Shown here: in pieces, positions 30,605-43,110 of the stretch | How the letters are laid out: the number at the start of each line of letters is the position of its first letter | Position numbering within the stretch: position 1 is the stretch's first letter | Assembly (NCBI GenBank): GCA_029215795.1 | Contig: JARDYH010000001.1 | Coordinates: forward strand, 7,868,001 to 7,932,000 | Direction: 5' to 3' | DNA: 64,000 bases | Source: Anniella stebbinsi | Lineage: Eukaryota > Chordata > Lepidosauria > Squamata > Anniellidae | Notes under the pieces: generated by a model | Database searches by the model: none | Told to the model about the DNA's origin: nothing | The model's input: only the letters and a program-made list of their open reading frames with translations | Translations under genes and position numbers: made by a program

Positions 30605-33018
30605 TTAAGTTCTGAAATTCAAGCATAACGTCCCCCATGAAGGAGGAACAGGGCATGCTTTCAAAGACACTATAGCTGAATTGAGACATCCCGATGAACT
30701 GGATGTTGCCTGTGCGTAAGGCAGGCCTAAGTCAAGCCAACCTGATAAGGAGGCGGTGGGGTAGGTCGAAGTCCTGAACTTCAAGCATAACGTCCTCCAT
30801 GGAGGAGGAACAGGGCATGCTTTCAAAGCCACTATGGCTAAGTTGAGACATCCCGATGAACGGGATGCTGCCTGTGCGTGAGGCAGTTCTAAGTCAAGCA
30901 AACGTCATAAGGACGCGGCGGGGAGGTTTACATCCTGAACTTCAAGCATAACGTTCTCCATGAAGGAGGAACAGGGCATGCTTTCAAAGCCACTATGGCT
31001 GAATTGAGACATTCCGATAAACGGGATGCTGCCTGTGCGTAAGGCAGGCCTAAGTCAAGCCAACCTCATAAGGAGGCAGTGCGGTGAACTTCAAGCATAA
31101 CGTCCCCCATGAAGGAGGAACAGGGCATGCTTTCAAAGCCAATATGGCTAAGTTGAGACATCCCGATGAACGGGATGGTGTCTGTGTGTAAGGCAGGCCG
31201 AAGTCAAGCCAACCTCATAAGGATGCGGCGGGGTAGGTTGAAGTCCTGAACTTCAAGCATAACGTCCCCCATGAAGGAGGAACAGGGCATGCTTTCAAAG
31301 ACACTATGGCTAAATTGAGACATCCCGATGAACGGGATGCTGGCTGTGCGTGAGGCAGGCCGAAGTCAAGCCAACCTCATAAGGAGGCTTCGGGGTAGGT
31401 CGAAGTCCTGAACTTCAAGCATAACGTCCTCCATGAAGGAGGAACAGGGCATGCTTACAAAGCCAGTATGGCTAAGTTGAGACATCCCGATGAACAGGAT
31501 GCTGGCTGTGCGTGAGGCAGTTCTAAGTCAAGCCAACCTCATACTGAGGAGGCGGGGTAGGTTGAAGTCCTGAACTTCAATCATGAGGTCCTCCATGAAG
31601 GAGGAACAGGGCATGCTTTCAAAGCCACTATGGCTAAATTGAGACATCCCGATGAACGGGATGCTGCCTGTGTGTAAGGCAGTTCCAAGTAAAGCCAACC
31701 TCATAAGGAGGCAGTGGGGTAGGTTTAAGTCCTGAACCTCAAGTATTACGTCCCCCATGAAGGAGGAACAGGGCATGCTTTCAAAGACACTATGGCTAAG
31801 TTGAGACATCCCGATGAACGGGATGCTGCCTGTGTGTAAGGCAGGCCTAAGTCAAGCTAACCTCATAAGGAGGAGGCGGGGAGGTTTAAGTCCTGAACTT
31901 CAAGCATAACGTTCTCCATGAAGGAGGAACAGGGCATGCTTTCAAAGTCACTATGGCTAAATTGAGACATCCCGATGAACGGGATGTTGCCTGTGCGTAA
32001 GGCAGGCCTAAGTCAAGCCAACCTCCTAAGGAGGCGGTGCGGTAGGTTTAAGTCCTAAACTTCAAGCATAACGTCCCCCATGAAGGAGGAACAGGGCATG
32101 CTTTCAAAGCCACTATGGCTAAGTTGAGACATCCCGATGAATGGGATAGTATCTGTGTGTAAGGCAGGCCTAAATCAAGCCAACCTCTTAAGGCGGCGGC
32201 GCGGTAGGTTTAAGTTCTGAAATTCAAGCATAACGTCCCCCATGAAGGAGGAACAGGGCATGCTTTCAAAGACACTATAGCTGAATTGAGACATCCCGAT
32301 GAACTGGATGTTGCCTGTGCGTAAGGCAGGCCTAAGTCAAGCCAACCTGATAAGGAGGCGGCGGGGTAGGTCGAAGTCCTGAACTTCAAGCATAACGTCC
32401 CCCATGAAGGAGGAACAGGGCATGCTTTCAAAGACACTATGGCTAAATTGAGACATCCCGATGAACGGGATGGTGTCTGTGTGTAAGGCAGGCCTAAATC
32501 AAGCCAACCTCATAAGGCGGCGGCGCGTAGGTTTAAGTTCTGAACTGCAAGCATAACGTCGTCCATGAAGGAGGAACAGGGCATGCATTCAAAGACACTA
32601 TGGCTAAATTGAGACATTCCAATGAACGGGATGCTGGCTGTGCGTGAGGCAGGCCGAAGTCAAGCCAACCTCATAAGGAGGCGGCGCTGTAGGTTTAAGT
32701 CCTGAACTTCAAGCAAAACATCGTCCATGAAGGAGGAACAGGGCATGCTTTCAAAGTCACTATGGCTAAATTGAGACATCCCGATGAACGGGATGCTGCC
32801 TGTGCATAAGGCAGGCCTAAGTCAAGCAAACCTCCTAAGGAGGCGGCGCGGTAGGTTTAAGTCCTAAACTTCAAGCATAACGTCCCCCATGAAGGAGGAA
32901 CAGGGCATGCTTTCAAAGCCACTATGGCTAAGTTGAGACATCCCGATGAACGGGATAGTATCTGTGTGTAAGGCAGGCCTAAATCAAGCCAACCTTATAA
33001 GGCGGCGGCGCGGTAGGT
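30605..33018. repeat. Higher-order repeat unit, 15 monomers (2414 bp)
   Basis: This is the interval between successive copies of the anchor monomer pair at 30605 and 33019. 2414 equals 15 x 162 minus 16, again with one shortened monomer (near 31079). Confidence 0.75.
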
Positions 33019-36000
33019 TTAAGTTCTGAAATTCAAGCATAACGTCCCCCATGAAGGAGGAACAGGGCATGATTTCAAAGACACTATAGCTGAATTGAGA
33101 TATCCCGATGAACTGGATGTTGCCTGTGCGTAAGGCAGGCCTAAGTCAAGCCAACCTGATAAGGAGGCGGTGGGGTAGGTCGAAGTCCTGAACTTCAAGC
33201 ATAACGTCCTCCATGGAGAAGGAACAGGGCATGCTTTCAAAGCCACTATGGCTAAGTTGAGACATCCCGATGAACGGGATGCTGCCTGTGCGTAAGGCAG
33301 GCCTAAGTCAAGCAAACGTCATAAGGACGCGGCGGGGAGGTTTACATCCTGAACTTCAAGCATAACGTTCTCCATGAAGGAGGAACAGGGCATGCTTTCA
33401 AAGCCACTACGGCTGAATTGAGACATTCCGATAAACGGGATGCTGCCTGTGCGTAAGGCAGGCCTAAGTCAAGCCAACCTCATAAGGAGGCAGCGCGGTG
33501 AACTTCAAGCATAACGTCCCCCATGAAGGAGGAACAGGGCATGCTTTCAAAGCCAATATGGCTAAGTTGAGACATCCCGATGAACGGGATGGTGTCTGTG
33601 TGTAAGGCAGGCCTAAATCAAGCCAACCTCATAAGGCGGCGGCGCGTAGGTTTAAGTTCTGAACTGCAAGCATAACGTCGTCCATGAAGGAGGAACAGGG
33701 CATTCTTTCAAAGACACTATGGCTAAGTTGAGACATCCCGATGAACAGGATGCTGGCTGTGCGTGAGGCAGTTCTAAGTCAAGCAAACGTCATAAGGACG
33801 CGGCGGGGAGGTTTACATCCTGAACTTCAAGCATAACATTCTCCATGAAGGAGGAACAGGGCATGCTTTCAAAGCCACTATGGCTGAATTGAGACATTCC
33901 GATAAACGGGATGCTGCCTGTGCGTAAGGCAGGCCTAAGTCAAGCCAACCTCATAAGGAGGCAGCGCGGTGAACTTCAAGCATAACGTCCCCCATGAAGG
34001 AGGAACAGGGCATGCTTTCAAAGCCAATATGGCTAAGTTGAGACATCCCGATGAACGGGATGGTGTCTGTGTGTAAGGCAGGCCGAAGTCAAGCCAACCT
34101 CATAAGGATGCGGCGGGGTAGGTTGAAGTCCTGAACTTCAAGCATAACGTCCCCCATGAAGGAGGAACAGGGCATGCTTTCAAAGACACTATGGCTAAAT
34201 TGAGACATCCCGATGAACGGGATGCTGGCTGTGTGTGAGGCAGGCCGAAGTCAAGCCAACCTCATAAGGAGGCGGCGGGGTAGGTCGAAGTCCTGAACTT
34301 CAAGCATAACGTCCTCCATGAAGGAGGAACAGGGCATGCTTACAAAGCCAGTATGGCTAAGTTGAGACATCCCAATGAACGGGATGCTGCCTGTGCTTGG
34401 CAGTTCTAAGTCAAGCCAACCTCATAAGGAGGAGGCGGGGTAGGTTGAAGTCCTGAACTTCAATCATGACGTTCCCCCATGAAGGAGGAACAGGGCATGC
34501 TTTCAAAGCCACTATGGCTAAGTTGAGACATCCCGATGAACGGGATGCTGCCTGTGTGTAAGGGAGGCCTAAGTCAAGGAAACCTCAGAAGGACGCGGCG
34601 GGGAGGTTTAAGTCCTGAACTGCAATCTTAACGTCCTCCATGACGGAGGAACAGGGCATGCATTCAAAGCCACTATGACTAAGTTGAGACATCCCGATGA
34701 ACGGGATGCTGCCTGTACGTAAGGCAGGCCGAAGTCAAGCCACCCTCATAAGGAGGCAGCGTGGTACGTTTAAGTCCTGAACTTCAAGCATAACGTCCTC
34801 CATGAAGGAGGAACAGGACATTCTTTCAAAGCCACTATGGCTAAGTTGAGACATCCCGATGAACAGGATGCTGGCTGTGCGTGAGGCAGTTCTAAGTCAA
34901 GCCAACCTCATACTGAGGAGGCGGGGTAGGTTGAAGTCCTGAACTTCAATCATGAGGTCCTCCATGAAGGAGGAACAGGGCATGCTTTCAAAGCCACTAT
35001 GGCTAAATTGAGACATCCCGATGAACGGGATGCTGCCTGTGTGTAAGGCAGTTCCAAGTAAAGCCAACCTCATAAGGAGGCAGTGGGGTAGGTTTAAGTC
35101 CTGAACCTCAAGTATAACGTCCCCCATGAAGGAGGAACAGGGCATGCTTTCAAAGACACTATGGCTAAGTTGAGACATCCCGATGAACGGGATGCTGCCT
35201 GTGTGTAAGGCAGGCCTAAGTCAAGCTAACCTCATAAGGAGGAGGCGGGGAGGTTTAAGTCCTGAACTTCAAGCATAACGTTCTCCATGAAGGAGGAACA
35301 GGGCATGCTTTCAAAGTCACTATGGCTAAATTGAGACATCCCGATGAACGGGATGTTGCCTGTGCGTAAGGCAGGCCTAAGTCAAGCCAACCTCCTAAGG
35401 AGGCGGTGCGGTAGGTTTAAGTCCTAAACTTCAAGCATAACGTCCCCCATGAAGGAGGAACAGGGCATGCTTTCAAAGCCACTATGGCTAAGTTGAGACA
35501 TCACGATGAACGGGATAGTATCTGTGTGTAAGGCAGGCCTAAATCAAGCTAACCTCTTAAGGCGGCGGCGCGGTAGGTTTAAGTTCTGAAATTCAAGCAT
35601 AACGTCACCCATGAAGGAGGAACAGGGCATGCTTTCAAAGACACTATAGCTGAATTGAGACATCCCGATGAACTGGATGTTGCCTGTGCGTAAGGCAGGC
35701 CTAAGTCAAGCCAACCTGATAAGGAGGCGGCGGGGTAGGTCGAAGTCCTGAACTTCAAGCATAACGTCCCCCATGAAGGAGGAACAGGGCATGCTTTCAA
35801 AGACACTATGGCTAAATTGAGACATCCCGATGAACGGGATGGTGTCTGTGTGTAAGGCAGGCCTAAATCAAGCCAACCTCATAAGGCGGCGGCGCGTAGG
35901 TTTAAGTTCTGAACTGCAAGCATAACGTCGTCCATGAAGGAGGAACAGGGCATGCTTTCAAAGACACTATGGCTAAATTGAGACATTCCGATGAACGGGA

Positions 36001-36387
36001 TGCTGGCTGTGCGTGAGGCAGGCCGAAGTCAAGCCAACCTCATAAGGAGGCGGCGCTGTAGGTTTAAGTCCTGAACTTCAAGCAAAACATCGTCCATGAA
36101 GGAGGAACAGGGCATGCTTTCAAAGTCACTATGGCTAAATTGAGACATCCCGATGAACGGGATGCTGCCTGTGCATAAGGCAGGCCTAAGTCAAGCAAAC
36201 CTCCTAAGGAGGCGGCGCGGTAGGTTTAAGTCCTAAACTTCAAGCATAACGTCCCCCATGAAGGAGGAACAGGGCATGCTTTCAAAGCCACTATGGCTAA
36301 GTTGACACATCCCGATGAACGGGATAGTATCTGTGTGTAAGGCAGGCCTAAATCAAGCCAACCTCATAAGGCGGCGGCGCGGTAGGT
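33019..36387. repeat. Higher-order repeat unit, 21 monomers (3369 bp)
   Basis: The anchor recurs at 36388. 3369 equals 21 x 162 minus 33, and this unit alone contains two shortened monomers (near 33492 and 33965). A segment was therefore duplicated inside the unit. Confidence 0.8.
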
Positions 36388-38476
36388 TTAAGTTCTGAAA
36401 TTCAAGCATAACGTCCCCCATGAAGGAGGAACAGGGCATGCTTTCAAAGACACTATAGCTGAATTGAGACATCCCGATGAACTGGATGTTGCCTGTGCGT
36501 AAGGCAGGCCTAAGTCAAGCCAACCTGATAAGGAGGCGGTGGGGTAGGTCGAAGACCTGAACTTCAAGCATAACGTCCTCCATGGAGGAGGAACAGGGCA
36601 TGCTTTCAAAGCCACTATGGCTAAGTTGAGACATCCCGATGAACGGGATGCTGCCTGTGCGTAAGGCAGGCCTAAGTCAAGCAAACGTCATAAGGACGCG
36701 GCGGGGAGGTTTACATCCTGAACTTCAAGCATAACGTTCTCCATGAAGGAGGAACAGGGCATGCTTTCAAAGCCACTATGGCTGAATTGAGACATTCCGA
36801 TAAACGGGATGCTGCCTGTGCGTAAGGCAGGCCTAAGTCAAGCCAACCTCATAAGGAGGCAGCGCGGTGAACTTCAAGCATAACGTCCCCCATGAAGGAG
36901 GAACAGGGCATGCTTTCAAAGCCAATATGGCTAAGTTGAGACATCCCGATGAACGGGATGGTGTCTGTGTGTAAGGCAGGCCTAAATCAAGCCAACCTCA
37001 TAAGGCGGCGGCGCGTAGGTTTAAGTTCTGAACTGCAAGCATAACGTCGTCCATGAAGGAGGAACAGGGCATTCTTTCAAAGACACTATGGCTAAGTTGA
37101 GACATCCCGATGAACGGGATGGTGTCTGTGTGTAAGGCAGGCCGAAGTCAAGCCAACCTCATAAGGATGCGGCGGGGTAGGTTGAAGTCCTGAACTTCAA
37201 GCATAACATCCCCCATGAAGGAGGAACAGGGCATGCTTTCAAAGACACTATGGCTAAAATGAGACATCCCGATGAACGGGATGCTGGCTGTGCGTGAGGC
37301 AGGCCGAAGTCAAGCCAACCTCATAAGGAGGCGGCGCAGTAGGTTTAAGTCCTGAACTTCAAGCATAACGTCCTCCATGGAGGAGGAACAGGGCATTCTT
37401 TCAAAGACACTATGGGTAAATTGAGACATCCCGATGAATGGGATGCTGCCTGTGCGTAAGGCAGGCCTAAGTCAAGCCAACCTGATAAGGAGGCGGCGGG
37501 GTAGGTCGAAGTCCTGAACTTCAAGCATAACGTCCTCCATGAAGGAGGAACAGGGCATGCTTACAAAGCTAGTATGGCTAAGTTGAGACATCCCAATGAA
37601 CGGGATGCTGCCTGTGCTTGGCAGTTCTAAGTCAAGCCAACCTTATAAGGAGGAGGCGGGGTAGGTTGAAGTCCTGAACTTCAATCATGACGTTCCCCCA
37701 TGAAGGAGGAACAGGGCATGCTTTCAAAGCCACTATGGCTAAGTTGAGACATCCCGATGAACGGGATAGTATCTGTGTGTAAGGCAGGCCTAAATCAAGC
37801 TAACCTCTTAAGGCGGCGGCGCGGTAGGTTTAAGTTCTGAAATTCAAGCATAACGTCACCCATGAAGGAGGAACAGGGCATGCTTTCAAAGACACTATAG
37901 CTGAATTGAGACATCCCGATGAACTGGATGTTGCCTGTGCGTAAGGCAGGCCTAAGTCAAGCCAACCTGATAAGGAGGCGGCGGGGTAGGTCGAAGTCCT
38001 GAACTTCAAGCATAACGTCCCCCATGAAGGAGGAACAGGGCATGCTTTCAAAGACACTATGGCTAAATTGAGACATCCCGATGAACGGGATGGTGTCTGT
38101 GTGTAAGGCAGGCCTAAATCAAGCCAACCTCATAAGGCGGCGGCGCGTAGGTTTAAGTTCTGAACTGCAAGCATAACGTCGTCCATGAAGGAGGAACAGG
38201 GCATGCTTTCAAAGACACTATGGCTAAATTGAGACATTCCGATGAACGGGATGCTGCCTGTGCATAAGGCAGGCCTAAGTCAAGCAAACCTCCTAAGGAG
38301 GCGGCGCGGTAGGTTTAAGTCCTAAACTTCAAGCATAACGTCCCCCATGAAGGAGGAACAGGGCATGCTTTCAAAGCCACTATGGCTAAGTTGAGACATC
38401 CCGATGAACGGGATAGTATCTGTGTGTAAGGCAGGCCTAAATCAAGCCAACCTCATAAGGCGGCGGCGCGGTAGGT
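36388..38476. repeat. Higher-order repeat unit, 13 monomers (2089 bp)
   Basis: The anchor recurs at 38477. The unit is one monomer shorter than the next one: the interval between two internal markers (37830 and 38477) is 647 instead of 809 bases, so exactly one 162-bp monomer was lost. Confidence 0.8.
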
Positions 38477-40727
38477 TTAAGTTCTGAAATTCAAGCATAA
38501 CGTCCCCCATGAAGGAGGAACAGGGCATGCTTTCAAAGACACTATAGCTGAATTGAGACATCCCGATGAACTGGATGTTGCCTGTGCGTAAGGCAGGCCT
38601 AAGTCAAGCCAACCTGATAAGGAGGCGGTGGGGTAGGTCGAAGTCCTGAACTTCAAGCATAACGTCCTCCATGGAGGAGGAACAGGGCATGCTTTCAAAG
38701 CCACTATGGCTAAGTTGAGACATCCCGATGAACGGGATGCTGCCTGTGCGTAAGGCAGGCCTAAGTCAAGCAAACGTCATAAGGACGCGGCGGGGAGGTT
38801 TACATCCTGAACTTCAAGCATAACGTTCTCCATGAAGGAGGAACAGGGCATGCTTTCAAAGCCACTATGGCTGAATTGAGACATTCCGATAAACGGGATG
38901 CTGCCTGTGCGTAAGGCAGGCCTAAGTCAAGCCAACCTCATAAGGAGGCAGCGCGGTGAACTTCAAGCATAACGTCCCCCATGAAGGAGGAACAGGGCAT
39001 GCTTTCAAAGCCAATATGGCTAAGTTGAGACATCCCGATGAACGGGATGGTGTCTGTGTGTAAGGCAGGCCTAAATCAAGCCAACCTCATAAGGCGGCGG
39101 CGCGTAGGTTTAAGTTCTGAACTGCAAGCATAACGTCGTCCATGAAGGAGGAACAGGGCATTCTTTCAAAGACACTATGGCTAAGTTGAGACATCCCGAT
39201 GAACGGGATGGTGTCTGTGTGTAAGGCAGGCCGAAGTCAAGCCAACCTCATAAGGATGCGGCGGGGTAGGTTGAAGTCCTGAACTTCAAGCATAACATCC
39301 CCCATGAAGGAGGAACAGGGCATGCTTTCAAAGACACTATGGCTAAAATGAGACATCCCGATGAACGGGATGCTGGCTGTGCGTGAGGCAGGCCGAAGTC
39401 AAGCCAACCTCATAAGGAGGCGGCGCAGTAGGTTTAAGTCCTGAACTTCAAGCATAACGTCCTCCATGGAGGAGGAACAGGGCATTCTTTCAAAGACACT
39501 ATGGGTAAATTGAGACATCCCGATGAATGGGATGCTGCCTGTGCGTAAGGCAGGCCTAAGTCAAGCCAACCTGATAAGGAGGCGGCGGGGTAGGTCGAAG
39601 TCCTGAACTTCAAGCATAACGTCCTCCATGAAGGAGGAACAGGGCATGCTTACAAAGCTAGTATGGCTAAGTTGAGACATCCCAATGAACGGGATGCTGC
39701 CTGTGCTTGGCAGTTCTAAGTCAAGCCAACCTTATAAGGAGGAGGCGGGGTAGGTTGAAGTCCTGAACTTCAATCATGACGTTCCCCCATGAAGGAGGAA
39801 CAGGGCATGCTTTCAAAGCCACTATGGCTAAGTTGAGACATCCCGATGAACGGGATAGTATCTGTGTGTAAGGCAGGCCTAAATCAAGCTAACCTCTTAA
39901 GGCGGCGGCGCGGTAGGTTTAAGTTCTGAAATTCAAGCATAACGTCACCCATGAAGGAGGAACAGGGCATGCTTTCAAAGACACTATAGCTGAATTGAGA
40001 CATCCCGATGAACTGGATGTTGCCTGTGCGTAAGGCAGGCCTAAGTCAAGCCAACCTGATAAGGAGGCGGCGGGGTAGGTCGAAGTCCTGAACTTCAAGC
40101 ATAACGTCCCCCATGAAGGAGGAACAGGGCATGCTTTCAAAGACACTATGGCTAAATTGAGACATCCCGATGAACGGGATGGTGTCTGTGTGTAAGGCAG
40201 GCCTAAATCAAGCCAACCTCATAAGGCGGCGGCGCGTAGGTTTAAGTTCTGAACTGCAAGCATAACGTCGTCCATGAAGGAGGAACAGGGCATGCTTTCA
40301 AAGACACTATGGCTAAATTGAGACATTCCGATGAACGGGATGCTGGCTGTGCGTGAGGCAGGCCGAAGTCAAGCCAACCTCATAAGGAGGCGGCGCTGTA
40401 GGTTTAAGTCCTGAACTTCAAGCAAAACATCGTCCATGAAGGAGGAACAGGGCATGCTTTCAAAGTCACTATGGCTAAATTGAGACATCCCGATGAACGG
40501 GATGCTGCCTGTGCATAAGGCAGGCCTAAGTCAAGCAAACCTCCTAAGGAGGCGGCGCGGTAGGTTTAAGTCCTAAACTTCAAGCATAACGTCCCCCATG
40601 AAGGAGGAACAGGGCATGCTTTCAAAGCCACTATGGCTAAGTTGAGACATCCCGATGAACGGGATAGTATCTGTGTGTAAGGCAGGCCTAAATCAAGCCA
40701 ACCTCATAAGGCGGCGGCGCGGTAGGT
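38477..40727. repeat. Higher-order repeat unit, 14 monomers (2251 bp)
   Basis: The anchor recurs at 40728. Sequence between this unit and the previous one is almost identical by eye, including rare variants such as CATCCCAATGAACGGG, which indicates recent homogenisation. Confidence 0.8.
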
Positions 40728-42573
40728 TTAAGTTCTGAAATTCAAGCATAACGTCCCCCATGAAGGAGGAACAGGGCATGCTTTCAAAGACACTATAGCT
40801 GAATTGAGACATCCCGATGAACTGGATGTTGCCTGTGCGTAAGGCAGGCCTAAGTCAAGCCAACCTGATAAGGAGGCGGTGGGGTAGGTCGAAGTCCTGA
40901 ACTTCAAGCATAACGTCCTCCATGGAGGAGGAACAGGGCATGCTTTCAAAGCCACTATGGCTAAGTTGAGACATCCCGATGAACGGGATGCTGCCTGTGC
41001 GTAAGGCAGGCCTAAGTCAAGCAAACGTCATAAGGACGCGGCGGGGAGGTTTACATCCTGAACTTCAAGCATAACGTTCTCCATGAAGGAGGAACAGGGC
41101 ATGCTTTCAAAGCCACTATGGCTGAATTGAGACATTCCGATAAACGGGATGCTGCCTGTGCGTAAGGCAGGCCTAAGTCAAGCCAACCTCATAAGGAGGC
41201 AGCGCGGTGAACTTCAAGCATAACGTCCCCCATGAAGGAGGAACAGGGCATGCTTTCAAAGCCAATATGGCTAAGTTGAGACATCCCGATGAACGGGATG
41301 GTGTCTGTGTGTAAGGCAGGCCTAAATCAAGCCAACCTCATAAGGCGGCGGCGCGTAGGTTTAAGTTCTGAACTGCAAGCATAACGTCGTCCATGAAGGA
41401 GGAACAGGGCATTCTTTCAAAGACACTATGGCTAAGTTGAGACATCCCGATGAACGGGATGGTGTCTGTGTGTAAGGCAGGCCGAAGTCAAGCCAACCTC
41501 ATAAGGATGCGGCGGGGTAGGTTGAAGTCCTGAACTTCAAGCATAACATCCCCCATGAAGGAGGAACAGGGCATGCTTTCAAAGACACTATGGCTAAAAT
41601 GAGACATCCCGATGAACGGGATGCTGGCTGTGCGTGAGGCAGGCCGAAGTCAAGCCAACCTCATAAGGAGGCGGCGCAGTAGGTTTAAGTCCTGAACTTC
41701 AAGCATAACGTCCTCCATGGAGGAGGAACAGGGCATTCTTTCAAAGACACTATGGGTAAATTGAGACATCCCGATGAATGGGATGCTGCCTGTGCGTAAG
41801 GCAGGCCTAAGTCAAGCCAACCTGATAAGGAGGCGGCGGGGTAGGTCGAAGTCCTGAACTTCAAGCATAACGTCCTCCATGAAGGAGGAACAGGGCATGC
41901 TTACAAAGCTAGTATGGCTAAGTTGAGACATCCCAATGAACGGGATGCTGCCTGTGCTTGGCAGTTCTAAGTCAAGCCAACCTTATAAGGAGGAGGCGGG
42001 GTAGGTTGAAGTCCTGAACTTCAATCATGACGTTCCCCCATGAAGGAGGAACAGGGCATGCTTTCAAAGCCACTATGGCTAAGTTGAGACATCCCGATGA
42101 ACGGGATGCTGCCTGTGTGTAAGGCAGGCCTAAGTCAAGGAAACCTCATAAGGACGCGGCGGGGAGGTTTAAGTCCTGAACTGCAATCTTAACGTCCTCC
42201 ATGACGGAGGAACAGGGCATGCATTCAAAGCCACTATGGCTAAGTTGAGACATCCCGATGAACGGGATGCTGTCTGTCTATGAGGCAGTTCCAAGTAAAG
42301 CCAACCTCATAAGGAGGCGGTGGGGTAGGTTTAAGTCCTGAACTTCAAGCATAATGTCCCCCATGAAGGAGGAGCAGAGCATGCTTGCAAAGCCACTATG
42401 ACTAAATTAAGACATTCCGATGAACGGGATGCTGGCTGTGCGTAAGACAGTTCAAAGTCAAGCCAACCCGATAAGGAGGGGGCAGGGTAGGTTGAAGTCC
42501 TGAACGTGAAGCATAACGTCCTCCATGAAGGAGGAAAAGGGCATGCTTGCAAAGCCACTATGGCTAAGTTGAA

Positions 42574-43110
42574 TTAAACCCGCAAAAGATGTTATAAAAT
42601 TTAATGCAAAGAGCCTGATGCTGGAAGGAAGAAAAGGTTTAAACAATATAGTATGGGCAATAGCACCCTGAAAGAAACTTTCTCAACTTTTTGAGAGTAT
42701 GAAGAGGAGTAAAGAAAAGTAACATGTTTGTAACGGAACGCCGGTGTTTTATTAGACGCACGAATGAAAGTAGAGCACCAACACATTTTTGACATGCCTT
42801 TAATAGCTCATAGTTACAATAGTTTCTCAGGAATAACATTAAAATACATAATAAATTAACAGCCCTCCTTTTGATTTGGGACCTATCCTCCCATTAGTTA
42901 ATTAGATTTTAACCTTGCCTAATAACTAATGTTAAATTTGTACCGCGTATGTATAGTGTTGGACTACAGCATTGTCTTTCTTTAAAAAAAGTTTATGAAA
43001 TTAATTACTTATTCTTTGCATTTATGGTTTCTGTATTGTGTTGATATTTAAGTATAATATTTGCAAATGAAGTAAAATAAAATGCAATACACAGCCATTC
43101 AAACCACAAA
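42574..43110. repeat. Array-flanking block A, copy 1
   Basis: AT-rich sequence (AAAGGTTTAAACAATATAGT, TAGTTACAATAGTTTCTCAGG, TATTGTGTTGATATTTAAGT) that is repeated in diverged form at 44560-45030. There is no coding frame of note. Confidence 0.75.

Larger units (their letters stand above)
28993..42573. repeat. 162-bp satellite array, right part
   Basis: The same monomer continues immediately after the L1 and runs to AAGTTGA at about 42573. With the left part there are roughly 117 monomers. The last two or three monomers (from about 42245) are more diverged than the interior, as expected at an array edge. The stretch is gene-free. Confidence 0.97.

Noticed and set aside
18546..41024. Repeated 75-98-codon minus-strand ORFs in the array as a protein family
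   Set aside because: They are explained by a 162-bp repeat divisible by three. Start and stop positions follow monomer variants, two frames are open at once, and there is no promoter, splice or domain evidence.
18171..42570. CENP-B box in the satellite monomer
   Set aside because: I looked for the TTCG...CGGGA pattern. CGGGA occurs in GAACGGGATG, but the required upstream TTCG/TTGG core is absent.
18010..42573. CRISPR-like array
   Set aside because: The monomers are contiguous with no unique spacers, the unit is 162 bp, and the genome is eukaryotic.
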